Positions 56,882 through 64,000 of a stretch of 64,000 nt of DNA are shown here, in pieces. The notes under the pieces are model-generated. The model searched no databases, was not told the origin of the DNA, and was given only the letters and a program-made list of their open reading frames with translations. Both the position numbers and the translations under genes were made by a program. Every line of letters starts with the position of its first letter. The stretch's first letter is position 1. Source of the DNA: Methylobacterium sp. J-077 (GTDB taxonomy: Bacteria; Pseudomonadota; Alphaproteobacteria; Rhizobiales; Beijerinckiaceae); assembly GCF_022829365.1 (NCBI RefSeq), contig NZ_JAKSYJ010000225.1:1-64000 (forward strand). Direction: 5' to 3'.

Positions 56882-57195
56882 GTTCGTCTCAACACCCTGC
56901 CCGTCCGCGCGCGCCGGCGCGTTCGATCGCGGCCCGCGCCCCGACCGGCGGTGTACTGGAACGGAGGCACCCTGACGAGGCATCCCGGTTCTGGTGATCC
57001 TTGAAGCATTGATCTCCCCGCCGCCGCCAGGCCGGCCGAGCCGACCTATCGATCCGAGGCTTCGCCCCTGGAGAGCCTGCGGGGACTCGTGTAGGGCAGG
57101 GCCCCGGACAGGCAGGGGATCCCGCGCATGGACGTTCGCCCGAGCGGCAGGCAGCCGCCAGCGCCGAGCCGGAGCCGGTCGCGGCACACGGCGCG
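56882..57195. other. divergent intergenic region
   Basis: It separates the minus-strand GT61 gene from the plus-strand acyltransferase gene and should hold promoters for both. I see GC-rich runs (CGCGCGCGCCGGCGCG near 56908) but no clear -35/-10 pair, RNA gene or repeat. Confidence 0.4.
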
Positions 57196-57855
57196 ATGAC
57201 GGTCCGCCTCGTCCTCTACGGCGCGGGTGCCCTCGCCCGCGAGATCGTCGACGTCCTGGAACGGCTGAACGCGCACGGGACCACGATCGAGCTGCAGGCG
57301 AGCATCGTCGATCCCGGCATCGACGCGCCGGAGACGTTCCGCGGCAGGCCGGTGGTCCGCGATGTCCGCACCTTCGCGGGCGACGACAGCCTGCGCTTCG
57401 TCGTGGCCCTCGGCGAGCCCGGCCCCCGGGCCCGCGCGGTGGCGCATCTGCGGACGGAGATCGGCGCGCGCTTCGCCACGATCATCGATCCTGGGGTGCT
57501 GATCGGCGCCAGCAGCCGCATCGGCGCCGGCGCGGTGCTCCTCGGCCATTCCTCCGTCACCGCAGACGTGCGGCTCGGCGACCACGTGCTGATCAATCCG
57601 GGCTGCACCGTGGCCCATGACAACGTGCTGGAGGATTTCGCCACGCTGAGTCCCGGCGTCCACTTGGCCGGCCATGTCCAGATCGGGGAGGGGGCCTTCC
57701 TCGGAACGGGCGCCTGCGTGATTCCGAAGATCCGGATCGGCGCGCACGCCCTGGTCGGCGCCGGCGCCGTCGTGATCCGGAACGTGGCGCCGGGCCGGAC
57801 GGTGTTCGGCAATCCGGCCCGCACCTTGCCGGCCCGGCCCCTGCGGCGCAGCTGA
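57196..57855 (+). CDS. PglD/NeuD-type sugar O- or N-acyltransferase
   Basis: A 219-residue protein. The first 80 residues form a Rossmann-like front LVLYGAGALAREIVDVLERL that binds the nucleotide-sugar; the rest is a left-handed beta-helix of hexapeptide repeats (IDPGVLIGASSRIGAGAVLL, GHSSVTADVRLGDHVLINPG, GEGAFLGTGACVIPKIRIGA) with the catalytic-type histidine in CTVAHDN. Enzymes of this family acetylate UDP-4-amino sugars or sialic-acid precursors. The sugar aminotransferase gene follows after 128 bases on the same strand. Confidence 0.88.
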   Translation: MTVRLVLYGAGALAREIVDVLERLNAHGTTIELQASIVDPGIDAPETFRGRPVVRDVRTFAGDDSLRFVVALGEPGPRARAVAHLRTEIGARFATIIDPGVLIGASSRIGAGAVLLGHSSVTADVRLGDHVLINPGCTVAHDNVLEDFATLSPGVHLAGHVQIGEGAFLGTGACVIPKIRIGAHALVGAGAVVIRNVAPGRTVFGNPARTLPARPLRRS

Positions 57856-57983
57856 GGAGAGGGGCGGCCAAGACCGGCCGGGCCGGCGCCTTCCGCGGCC
57901 GCGCCCGGCCATGTATAGCGGGCGCCGTCACCGGGCGTGCGGATGAGGATGGTGGCGGCCGACAGTCAGGACGTGTCTCGACG

Positions 57984-59093
57984 ATGATCCCCGTGCTCAT
58001 TCCCAGCCTGCCGGAGACGGACGCGATCGTGCCGTATCTGCGCCGGATCGATCAGTCCCACACCTACAGCAATTACGGGCCGCTCTCCCGCGCGTTCACG
58101 GCCAAGCTCTGCGCCTTCGTCTCGGAGCGCGCCCATGGTGCGCCGGTCGCCGCGACGATCACCGGCAACGGCACCAGCGCCATCGAGCTCGCCCTGCGTT
58201 ACCGCATCGCCGGCCGCAGCGGCCGGCTCTGCCTGATGCCGGCCTACACCTTCGTGGCCACGGCACACGCGGCGGTGAATGTCGGCCTGGAGCCGTTCTT
58301 CGCCGACGTGGATCCCGAGACCCTGTCGCTGACGCCGGCCATCGCCGAGCGGGCGCTCGCGATGGCGGAGGGCGATGTCGCCGCCGTCGTGGTGGTCAGC
58401 CCGTTCGGGGCGCCGATCGACAGCGCGGCCTGGGAAGCGTTCGAGGCGACGCACGGCATCCCGGTGGTGTTCGACGCCGCCGCCGCCACGCTCAATCTGC
58501 GCCGGGTCGGCGCGCAGCCGATCTGCGTCAGCCTGCACGCCACCAAGGCGCTCGGGATCGGGGAGGGCGGCGCGATCCTCACCACCGACGCGAAACTGGT
58601 GGAGCAGACCACGGCCATGACCGGGTTCGGCTTCACGACGACCAGCCGGGTCTCGGAGGTGCGCGGCGGCAATTACCGCATCTCCGAATACGCCGCCGCC
58701 GTCGGCCTGGCGGTGTTCGACGGGCTGGAGGCGCGCATCCGGCAGCTGCGGGAGGCCTCGCTGGCCTATGTCGAGGGCTTCGACCGGATCGGCGTGCGCA
58801 TGCAGCCGGGCTTCGGGGCCGAGTGGCTGACCATGACGGTCAACGCGCTGTTCGAGCCCGCCGCCGCCAAGGCGGTGACGGCGGGCTTCGACGTCGCCGG
58901 GATCCAGTGGCGGCGCTGGTACGGGACCGGCTGCCAGGCCCACCCCGCCTTCGCGACATGCCGGCACGACGGCCTTGCGCGGACCGAGGCCGTCGCCGCC
59001 GGTGCCATCGGGCTGCCGTTCTTCCCGGCGATCACCCGGGAGCAGATCGCCGAGGTCTGCGGCTGCGCGGAGCGGGCGCTGGCGGCCCGCTAG
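57984..59093 (+). CDS. DegT/DnrJ/EryC1-type sugar aminotransferase
   Basis: A 369-residue PLP enzyme that would aminate a keto-sugar nucleotide. Landmarks: TITGNGTSAIELALRYRIAG, MPAYTFVATAHAAVNVGLEP, FFADVDPETLSL, the aspartate in VVFDAAAATLN and the PLP lysine in SLHATKALGIGEGGAILTTD near residue 192, GGNYRISEYAAAVGL. These are standard for the family. With the PglD-like acyltransferase it gives an amino- then N-acyl-sugar pathway; the missing dehydratase may be elsewhere or be the epimerase-like gene nearby. Confidence 0.9.
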   Translation: MIPVLIPSLPETDAIVPYLRRIDQSHTYSNYGPLSRAFTAKLCAFVSERAHGAPVAATITGNGTSAIELALRYRIAGRSGRLCLMPAYTFVATAHAAVNVGLEPFFADVDPETLSLTPAIAERALAMAEGDVAAVVVVSPFGAPIDSAAWEAFEATHGIPVVFDAAAATLNLRRVGAQPICVSLHATKALGIGEGGAILTTDAKLVEQTTAMTGFGFTTTSRVSEVRGGNYRISEYAAAVGLAVFDGLEARIRQLREASLAYVEGFDRIGVRMQPGFGAEWLTMTVNALFEPAAAKAVTAGFDVAGIQWRRWYGTGCQAHPAFATCRHDGLARTEAVAAGAIGLPFFPAITREQIAEVCGCAERALAAR

Positions 59094-59160
59094 AGCGCGC
59101 GCCGCCGAAGTGGATACCGGTTCGGCGTCAGCGAGCGCGTCACATCAAGGGCTTGGAGCC
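59093..59160. repeat. dispersed 68-base element, copy 2
   Basis: Ungapped counterpart of 3043-3110, again starting inside a stop codon (TAG 59091-59093). It contains a small hairpin GCCGAA...TTCGGC. It fills most of the space before the GT61 gene at 59203. Confidence 0.55.
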
Positions 59161-59202
59161 CGGACGGCGCTGCGTATCGCGGAAGGGGAACGGTCGATCA
59201 CG

Positions 59203-60975
59203 ATGCAGGACGACTTTCGCCGAATCCTGACGCAAGCCAGTCGCGCGAACGGCGCCGCCGCTCTCGACACGATCGAGGGCGCCCTCGCCTCCGTGCCGAA
59301 TAAACGGGCCGAGACGGCCGCGCAGCACCTCGCCACCCTGGGCTTCCGGTTCCAGGGGGAGGACAGCTTCGATCTGGCCGCCCGCGCCTACGGGCTGGCG
59401 GCCCGGACCTCGCGGTCGCAGGCCGCGCAATACCATCTCGCCGCCATCCGGACGCGCATCGTCGACCAGTGCCGGCGGCAGGCCTTCGACGGCGTGGAAG
59501 GCCTCTTGGAGGAGTTGCGTCAGGCGAAAGCCGCGGCGGGCGACCGCGGGCCGAACGACCCGTCGCTGATCCAGATCGCCTGGGATTACGAACTCGCCGG
59601 CGAGGCCGAGAGCGCGGTGCGCTGCTACCTGCTGGCGCGGATCGCGCGGGACATTCTAGGCGGCCAGGCCCTCACGGTCGACGGCGACCCGATCGAGCGC
59701 AAGATCCGAAACCTGCGCAGCCTGCAGATGACCGCGCTGGCCGAAGCGGGACGGCACGAGGAGGCGCAGGCGCTGCACGAACGCACGCGCACGACCCTGG
59801 GGCTCGAGCCGGTGCGGATCTACGACATCGTCTCCGTCCGCCAAGCCGCCGCCGCAGGGGCGGGTGACTATCGGGAGCTGGTCGGCCCCCGCCGGATCGC
59901 GGAGCCGGAAATCCGCTTTCTCGAAGGCCCGGTGGCGCTGCTTTCGACCTGCGGCACCCTGGACGCCCCGCCACAATACGTCGCCCGGTTCGAGGACTGC
60001 CTGACCTTCCCGCGCAGCAACATCGTGCTCCAGGGCACCCGCCTGATCTACGACCTCGCTGCGCACCCGGACAGCGGCGTCGCGGACATCAAGGACGGGA
60101 AGAATTCCGATCAGATCATGACGGCCGTCTACGGGGCCGGGCGCGCCCTGGTCGAGGAGCCGGCCGCGCCTCAGGTCCTGGATGCCGGCCTGATGATGTT
60201 CGGCCTCCAGAGCAAGAACTACGGCCACTGGCTGCTCGAGTTCGTGCCGCGGATGCTGTGCTTCAACGATCCCGCCTGCCCCGCGGGCTTCCCGATCTGC
60301 ATCGACGACCACATGCCCGAGACGCATCGGCAGATCGTGGAGCTGCTCGACGCGCGCAACCGCCCGATCCTGCCGCTTCCGGCACAGGCGGTGCGCTTCA
60401 AGGAACTCGGGGTCGCCCCGGTCCCGACCTTCTTTCCGTTCGACGCACGACCGGGCCTGCCGGTCTACGACGCGGTCTGGCCGAAGGATGTCCTGGGAGG
60501 CATGCGGCGCGCGGTGCTCGACAAGCTCGCGGCGCGCGGCGTGGACCTGCGTTCCACCGGGCGGCGGATCTTCCTGTCGCGGAAGGGTTTTACGCAGCGC
60601 CAGCTCGTCAACGAAACGGAGATTGCCACCGTCCTGGCGCGGCACGGTTTCGAGGTCGTGTATCCGGAGAAGCTGTCGTTCATCGAGCAGATCGCACTCT
60701 ATCATTCGGCCGACGTGATCGTCGGCTCCGCGAGCTCCGCGATGACGAACACCATCTTCTGCAACGACAAAGCCCGCGTGGTCGCGCTGATCCACGAGAA
60801 CCGGTCGTTCAACTTCCGCGGCTACACCAGCATGATCGAGTCGAGCGGCGCGAAGGTTCTGTTCATTCGCGGCTCGACGGTCCCGGGCGAGAAGACGCAC
60901 CCGTTCCACGCCAATTACACGGTCACGCCCAGACAGGTGCTGCGCGGCCTGGAGCGCGTGGGCGTCGGCACGTAG
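59203..60975 (+). CDS. GT61-family glycosyltransferase (paralogue 2)
   Basis: A 590-residue protein with the same two-part plan as the other two: helical repeat front (about 1-220; AAQHLATLGFRFQGEDSFDL, LQMTALAEAGRHEEAQALHE) and GT61 domain (about 250-560) with LTFPRSNIVLQGTRLIYDLA, FGLQSKNYGHWLLEFVPRML, FLSRKGFTQRQLVNETEIAT, GFEVVYPEKLSFIEQIALYH and ADVIVGSASSAMTNTIFCND. No signal peptide or membrane helix. GT61 members include xylosyl- and N-acetylglucosaminyltransferases and capsule proteins. The ATG at 59203 is supported by the domain layout, ribosome site weak. The third paralogue follows after 27 bases. Confidence 0.85.
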   Translation: MQDDFRRILTQASRANGAAALDTIEGALASVPNKRAETAAQHLATLGFRFQGEDSFDLAARAYGLAARTSRSQAAQYHLAAIRTRIVDQCRRQAFDGVEGLLEELRQAKAAAGDRGPNDPSLIQIAWDYELAGEAESAVRCYLLARIARDILGGQALTVDGDPIERKIRNLRSLQMTALAEAGRHEEAQALHERTRTTLGLEPVRIYDIVSVRQAAAAGAGDYRELVGPRRIAEPEIRFLEGPVALLSTCGTLDAPPQYVARFEDCLTFPRSNIVLQGTRLIYDLAAHPDSGVADIKDGKNSDQIMTAVYGAGRALVEEPAAPQVLDAGLMMFGLQSKNYGHWLLEFVPRMLCFNDPACPAGFPICIDDHMPETHRQIVELLDARNRPILPLPAQAVRFKELGVAPVPTFFPFDARPGLPVYDAVWPKDVLGGMRRAVLDKLAARGVDLRSTGRRIFLSRKGFTQRQLVNETEIATVLARHGFEVVYPEKLSFIEQIALYHSADVIVGSASSAMTNTIFCNDKARVVALIHENRSFNFRGYTSMIESSGAKVLFIRGSTVPGEKTHPFHANYTVTPRQVLRGLERVGVGT

Positions 60976-61002
60976 CTCTCGGATTCTGGAGACGGGAGCG
61001 AT

Positions 61003-62772
61003 ATGCGGCCGACGGCGACCTTCATCGACCTGATCCGGTCGATCGACAGCGGCAATGCCCCGACCAGGCTCGAGACGCTGGCCGCATTGCTCAGCGCCGA
61101 ACCGCCCCCGCCGGCGCGCGCGGCCGCGACCCTGCGGCACTTGGAGGCCCTCGGGTTCCGGCTCGAAGGCGGTGGCCGGTTCGGGGACGCGGCGCGCGCC
61201 TACGAGCTCGCCGCTACGATCGACCCACGGGATCCCCAGCGCTGGCGATGGATCGCAGCGACGGCGCGCCTGCGCGACTGCGTCGAGCACGCGCGCTGGG
61301 ACGAGGCGGCAGCGTTCATCGCCGAGATCAGGAGCCGCGGAGAGACGGAGGCGGCCCTGCGCGAGGCCGCCAGGGCGCTGCTGGGGGTGGGGTGGGACCA
61401 CGAGTGCCGTGGCCGGGCGGAACCCGCCGTCCAGTGCTACCGCCTCGCCTTCGCGCTCAATGGCGGCGATGCCGGCCTCGCGACCGGGGACGGTCACAGC
61501 CTCAGCACCAAGATCCGGAACCTGCGCATCCTCCAGATGAACGCCTTGGCGGAGGCGGGCCGCTACGAGGAGGCCGCAGCCCTGCACGCGAGCACGCGGG
61601 CGATCGCCGGCTTCGGTCCCGTCGGCATCTACGACATCGTCTCGGCGCGACAGGCCGCCGAGGAAGGTCACGGGCGCTATCGCGAGCTCCTGGCCGGCCG
61701 CAGGATTCCGGACCCCGAGGTGAAGTTCCTCGGGGGCTCGATCGCGCTGACCTCCCAACCGGGCACCCTCGACGCGCCACCGCAATACGTCGCGTTCTTC
61801 AAGGACTGCCTGACCTTCCCCCGCAGCAACCTCGTGCTGCACGGGCAGCGCCTGATCTACGATCTGGCGGCCCATCCTCTCAGCGGCGTCGCCGACATTA
61901 AGGACGGGGTCAATCCCGGCCAGATCATGCTGGCAGTCTGGGGGCCTGAGCGCGCTCTGGTCGAGGCGCCTGCCGAGATCCAGGAGATCGATGCCGGCCT
62001 GATGCTGTTCGGCTTCCAAAGCCGGCAATACGGCCACTGGCTGCTCGAATTCGTCCCGCGGATGCTGTGGTTCAACGACCCCGCCTGTCCGGCGGGCCTG
62101 CCGCTCTGCATCGACGACGGGATGCCGGAGACGCACCGGCAGATCATCGCGCTCATGGACGAACGCGACCGCCCGGTGCAGGTCCTGCCGCCGGTGGCGA
62201 CCCGCTTTCGTGAACTCGGCCTCGCCCCGGTGCCAACCTTCTACCCGTTCGACACGCGGCCGGGCCTGCCGATCTACGACGCGATTTGGCCGAGCGACGT
62301 CCTCGCCGCCGTGCGCGGCAAGATCCTGGAGCGGCTCGCCGCGCAGGGCGGCGACCTGCGCCGGACGGGGCGGCGGATCCTGCTGTCCCGGCGCGGTTTC
62401 ACGCAGCGTCGACTGGTCAATGAAGTGGAGATCGCGGACGCCCTGCGGCCTCACGGCTTCGAGGTCATCCAGCCCGAGACTTACACCTTCGCCGAGCAGG
62501 TCGAGATCTATCACGCGGCCGACATCGTCGTTGGGTCGGCGAGCTCCGCCCTGATCAACGGCCTGTTCTGCCGCCCCGGCGCGAAGGTCATCGCCCTGAC
62601 CCACGACAACCCGGCCTTCTATTTCCGCGGCTTCACCAGCCTGATCGAGTCGAGCGGGGCGCGCCTCCTGTTCGTCCGCGGCCACGCCGTGCAGACGGAG
62701 GGACTTCATCCGATGCACGCGGATTACGCGGTCTCGCCCAACGCGATCCTGCAAGCGCTCGCCGCCTCCTGA
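61003..62772 (+). CDS. GT61-family glycosyltransferase (paralogue 3)
   Basis: A 589-residue tandem neighbour of paralogue 2, with MRPTATFIDLIRSIDSGNAP at the start just like the minus-strand paralogue at 54236, a helical front (RHLEALGFRLEGGGRFGDAA) and the GT61 core LTFPRSNLVLHGQRLIYDLA, GFQSRQYGHWLLEFVPRMLW, LLSRRGFTQRRLVNEVEIAD, GFEVIQPETYTFAEQVEIYH, ADIVVGSASSALINGLFCRP. The close match to paralogue 2 in the core and to paralogue 1 in the N-terminus suggests duplication with some exchange. GAGACGGGAG lies ahead of the ATG. Confidence 0.85.
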   Translation: MRPTATFIDLIRSIDSGNAPTRLETLAALLSAEPPPPARAAATLRHLEALGFRLEGGGRFGDAARAYELAATIDPRDPQRWRWIAATARLRDCVEHARWDEAAAFIAEIRSRGETEAALREAARALLGVGWDHECRGRAEPAVQCYRLAFALNGGDAGLATGDGHSLSTKIRNLRILQMNALAEAGRYEEAAALHASTRAIAGFGPVGIYDIVSARQAAEEGHGRYRELLAGRRIPDPEVKFLGGSIALTSQPGTLDAPPQYVAFFKDCLTFPRSNLVLHGQRLIYDLAAHPLSGVADIKDGVNPGQIMLAVWGPERALVEAPAEIQEIDAGLMLFGFQSRQYGHWLLEFVPRMLWFNDPACPAGLPLCIDDGMPETHRQIIALMDERDRPVQVLPPVATRFRELGLAPVPTFYPFDTRPGLPIYDAIWPSDVLAAVRGKILERLAAQGGDLRRTGRRILLSRRGFTQRRLVNEVEIADALRPHGFEVIQPETYTFAEQVEIYHAADIVVGSASSALINGLFCRPGAKVIALTHDNPAFYFRGFTSLIESSGARLLFVRGHAVQTEGLHPMHADYAVSPNAILQALAAS

Positions 62773-62791
62773 GCGGCCCCGGCCGCCGCGG

Positions 62792-64000
62792 CTACACCCC
62801 CGCGTAGACCTTGTGGAGCGGGAAGCCGCAGAAATCGTCCTCGACGCCGAGCTTCCTGATCGGTTCCGAGGGCGTGGCGATCGCGCCCTCCATCAGCAGG
62901 CGCAGGAATTCCTGTGACGCCATCAGGGGGATCTCGGCCCGCAGCAGCTCCGGCCCGTAGAGGTCGAGGGTCTCGATCACGTACTGCTCGGCGCCGGCAT
63001 GCAGTTCGGCCAGGATGGCATGCTCCTCCGGCGTCCGCGGATCCGCCTTGAACAGCGGCTCGACCCGATCGCCCGCGGTGTCGTAGCCCACCACCTGCCC
63101 GTGGGTGGCGGTCAGGAAGGCTTCGACGGAGAGGGAGTGGTTCAGCGCGGGCATCGACGCGGTCAAGGTCGCGACGTTCTCGCAGAGGCAGCCGAAGGCG
63201 GAGCCGCCCTCCGCCGCGACGGCGTTCGCTTTGTCCAGGGCCGCTAGATAGAACCCGACCAATGGCCGGCCGAGCGCCGTCTGCATCATCCGCTGGATCG
63301 TGGCCGAGTACCCGACATCGACGACGCCGCAGGCGACATCCGGGTCCAACCCCTCCTGCCGGGCATAGGCCAGAAGGCGCCGGTGCATGTCCGCGGCATG
63401 CACCGCGATCTCCGGCTCGAGGTCGGTCATGATCCGCTCGACAACCTCGACATCGCCCGGAAGCCGCACCGCGATGCGGTCGAGCTCGAGATGCGCCGGG
63501 GCCGTGAACCCGGCCCTGTTCCACAGGAGCCCCTGCACGGTGCCCACGTAGCGTCCGGCCGCCGTCACCAGGTCCGGGCGGAACGCCTTGGTGAGGGCGG
63601 CTGCGATCGCCGTCTGCCGGGAGACGTGGAAGTAGCGCCCCTCGGGCAGGTGGTCCCAGCCGTAGCGCTCCCGGATGAGCCGGTAGATCCTGACGAGGAC
63701 GTCGCCTTCGCGCGCCAGGAAGTACAGCCGCTCGACCCGGGCCAAGCCTTCGTGGCGGATCAGCCAGGATAGGAAGACCAGCATCAGCGGCCCGAACACG
63801 GCGTACCCGATCTCACGGCTGGAGCCGAGGGACAGGTAGGGGCCGGAGGCTCGACCGAGGAACGGATTGCGGCCCAGCGCCAGCATGGCGTGGCCGACGA
63901 CGAGATCGGACGGCCATGTCCGCGCTAGATCGCCTTCGTCCCGCACGAACCCGCTCTGGGCGAGGATCTTGGCCGGATGGGCGACGTGCAGGTAGGGGAT
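62792..64000 (-). CDS. COG5610-like HAD-superfamily protein, 5' end outside the window
   Basis: The last 402 residues are visible; the frame continues to the right edge (IPYLHVAHPAKILAQSGF at the border). The segment VERLYFLAREGDVLVRIYRL with RYFHVSRQTAIAAALTKAF resembles large HAD-like proteins (COG5610) found in polysaccharide loci, where an N-terminal HAD domain would lie outside the window. Further VVDVGYSATIQRMMQTALG and FGCLCENVATLTASMPALNH are seen. Its role is not known. It ends convergently with paralogue 3, 19 bases away. Confidence 0.6.
   Translation of the reverse strand: MPYLHVAHPAKILAQSGFVRDEGDLARTWPSDLVVGHAMLALGRNPFLGRASGPYLSLGSSREIGYAVFGPLMLVFLSWLIRHEGLARVERLYFLAREGDVLVRIYRLIRERYGWDHLPEGRYFHVSRQTAIAAALTKAFRPDLVTAAGRYVGTVQGLLWNRAGFTAPAHLELDRIAVRLPGDVEVVERIMTDLEPEIAVHAADMHRRLLAYARQEGLDPDVACGVVDVGYSATIQRMMQTALGRPLVGFYLAALDKANAVAAEGGSAFGCLCENVATLTASMPALNHSLSVEAFLTATHGQVVGYDTAGDRVEPLFKADPRTPEEHAILAELHAGAEQYVIETLDLYGPELLRAEIPLMASQEFLRLLMEGAIATPSEPIRKLGVEDDFCGFPLHKVYAGV

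Noticed and set aside
56882-57187. N-terminal extension of the first GT61 frame to 57187
   Set aside because: The paralogue at 61003 starts at the equivalent MRPT, and the extension has shadow-like composition.

Overview
The window is GC-rich chromosomal DNA whose coding style, Tat/PQQ-type periplasmic chemistry hints, GCG...CRPN secreted peptides, rplM-rpsI-argC neighbourhood and dispersed hairpin repeats suggest an alphaproteobacterium of the Rhizobiales, most likely Methylobacterium or Methylorubrum. The genus is an inference from overall look, not from a marker-gene comparison.

Left part (1-20.6 kb) is mostly metabolic. It holds a C4-dicarboxylate carrier (dctA) coupled to a fructokinase (mak), a bestrophin-like channel, a histidine phosphatase, and a methionine block: an ArsR-methyltransferase regulator whose start codon lies inside an inverted repeat, metF, a small coiled-coil protein and metH. 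A sugar-acid cluster follows: SMP-30 lactonase, IlvD/Edd dehydratase, MFS carrier and RraA-like protein on the minus strand, then a GntR regulator, a thiamine-diphosphate enzyme and an alpha-ketoglutaric-semialdehyde-type dehydrogenase on the plus strand. This resembles a non-phosphorylative (Weimberg-like) pentonate route. Two copies of one palindromic motif flank the GntR gene.

Middle part (20.6-33.6 kb) is accessory and worn. It starts at a tRNA-Gln with integrase remains beside it and a dehalogenase fragment. It continues with small hypothetical genes, an exported esterase and an HExxH protein, and a two-component system with matching 15-bp boxes before itself and before two secreted GCG/CRPN peptides. 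A frameshifted LysR gene, an epimerase-SDR chimera with an in-frame stop, a transposase scrap, a nucleotide-sugar dehydrogenase and a CoA-binding protein end this stretch.

Right-middle part (33.6-44.5 kb): rplM-rpsI with a well-formed promoter, a 5'-proximal hairpin and a final terminator; two Tat-exported enzymes that together would turn 3-dehydroquinate into protocatechuate outside the cytoplasm; a PAS-LuxR regulator; a run of small stress/envelope proteins; argC; then an ECF sigma/anti-sigma pair and a LuxR gene that share an identical-spacing ECF promoter.

Right part (44.6-64 kb) is a surface-glycan region: a fucosyltransferase-like protein, a capsule-type protein with a discoidin end, a tandem SGNH protein, a double GT2 glycosyltransferase, a NAD-dependent epimerase, three paralogous GT61 proteins, a PglD/NeuD-type acyltransferase, a DegT-type sugar aminotransferase, a DedA membrane protein and a COG5610-like protein cut by the window edge. 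No CRISPR array, rRNA, or complete insertion sequence was seen.
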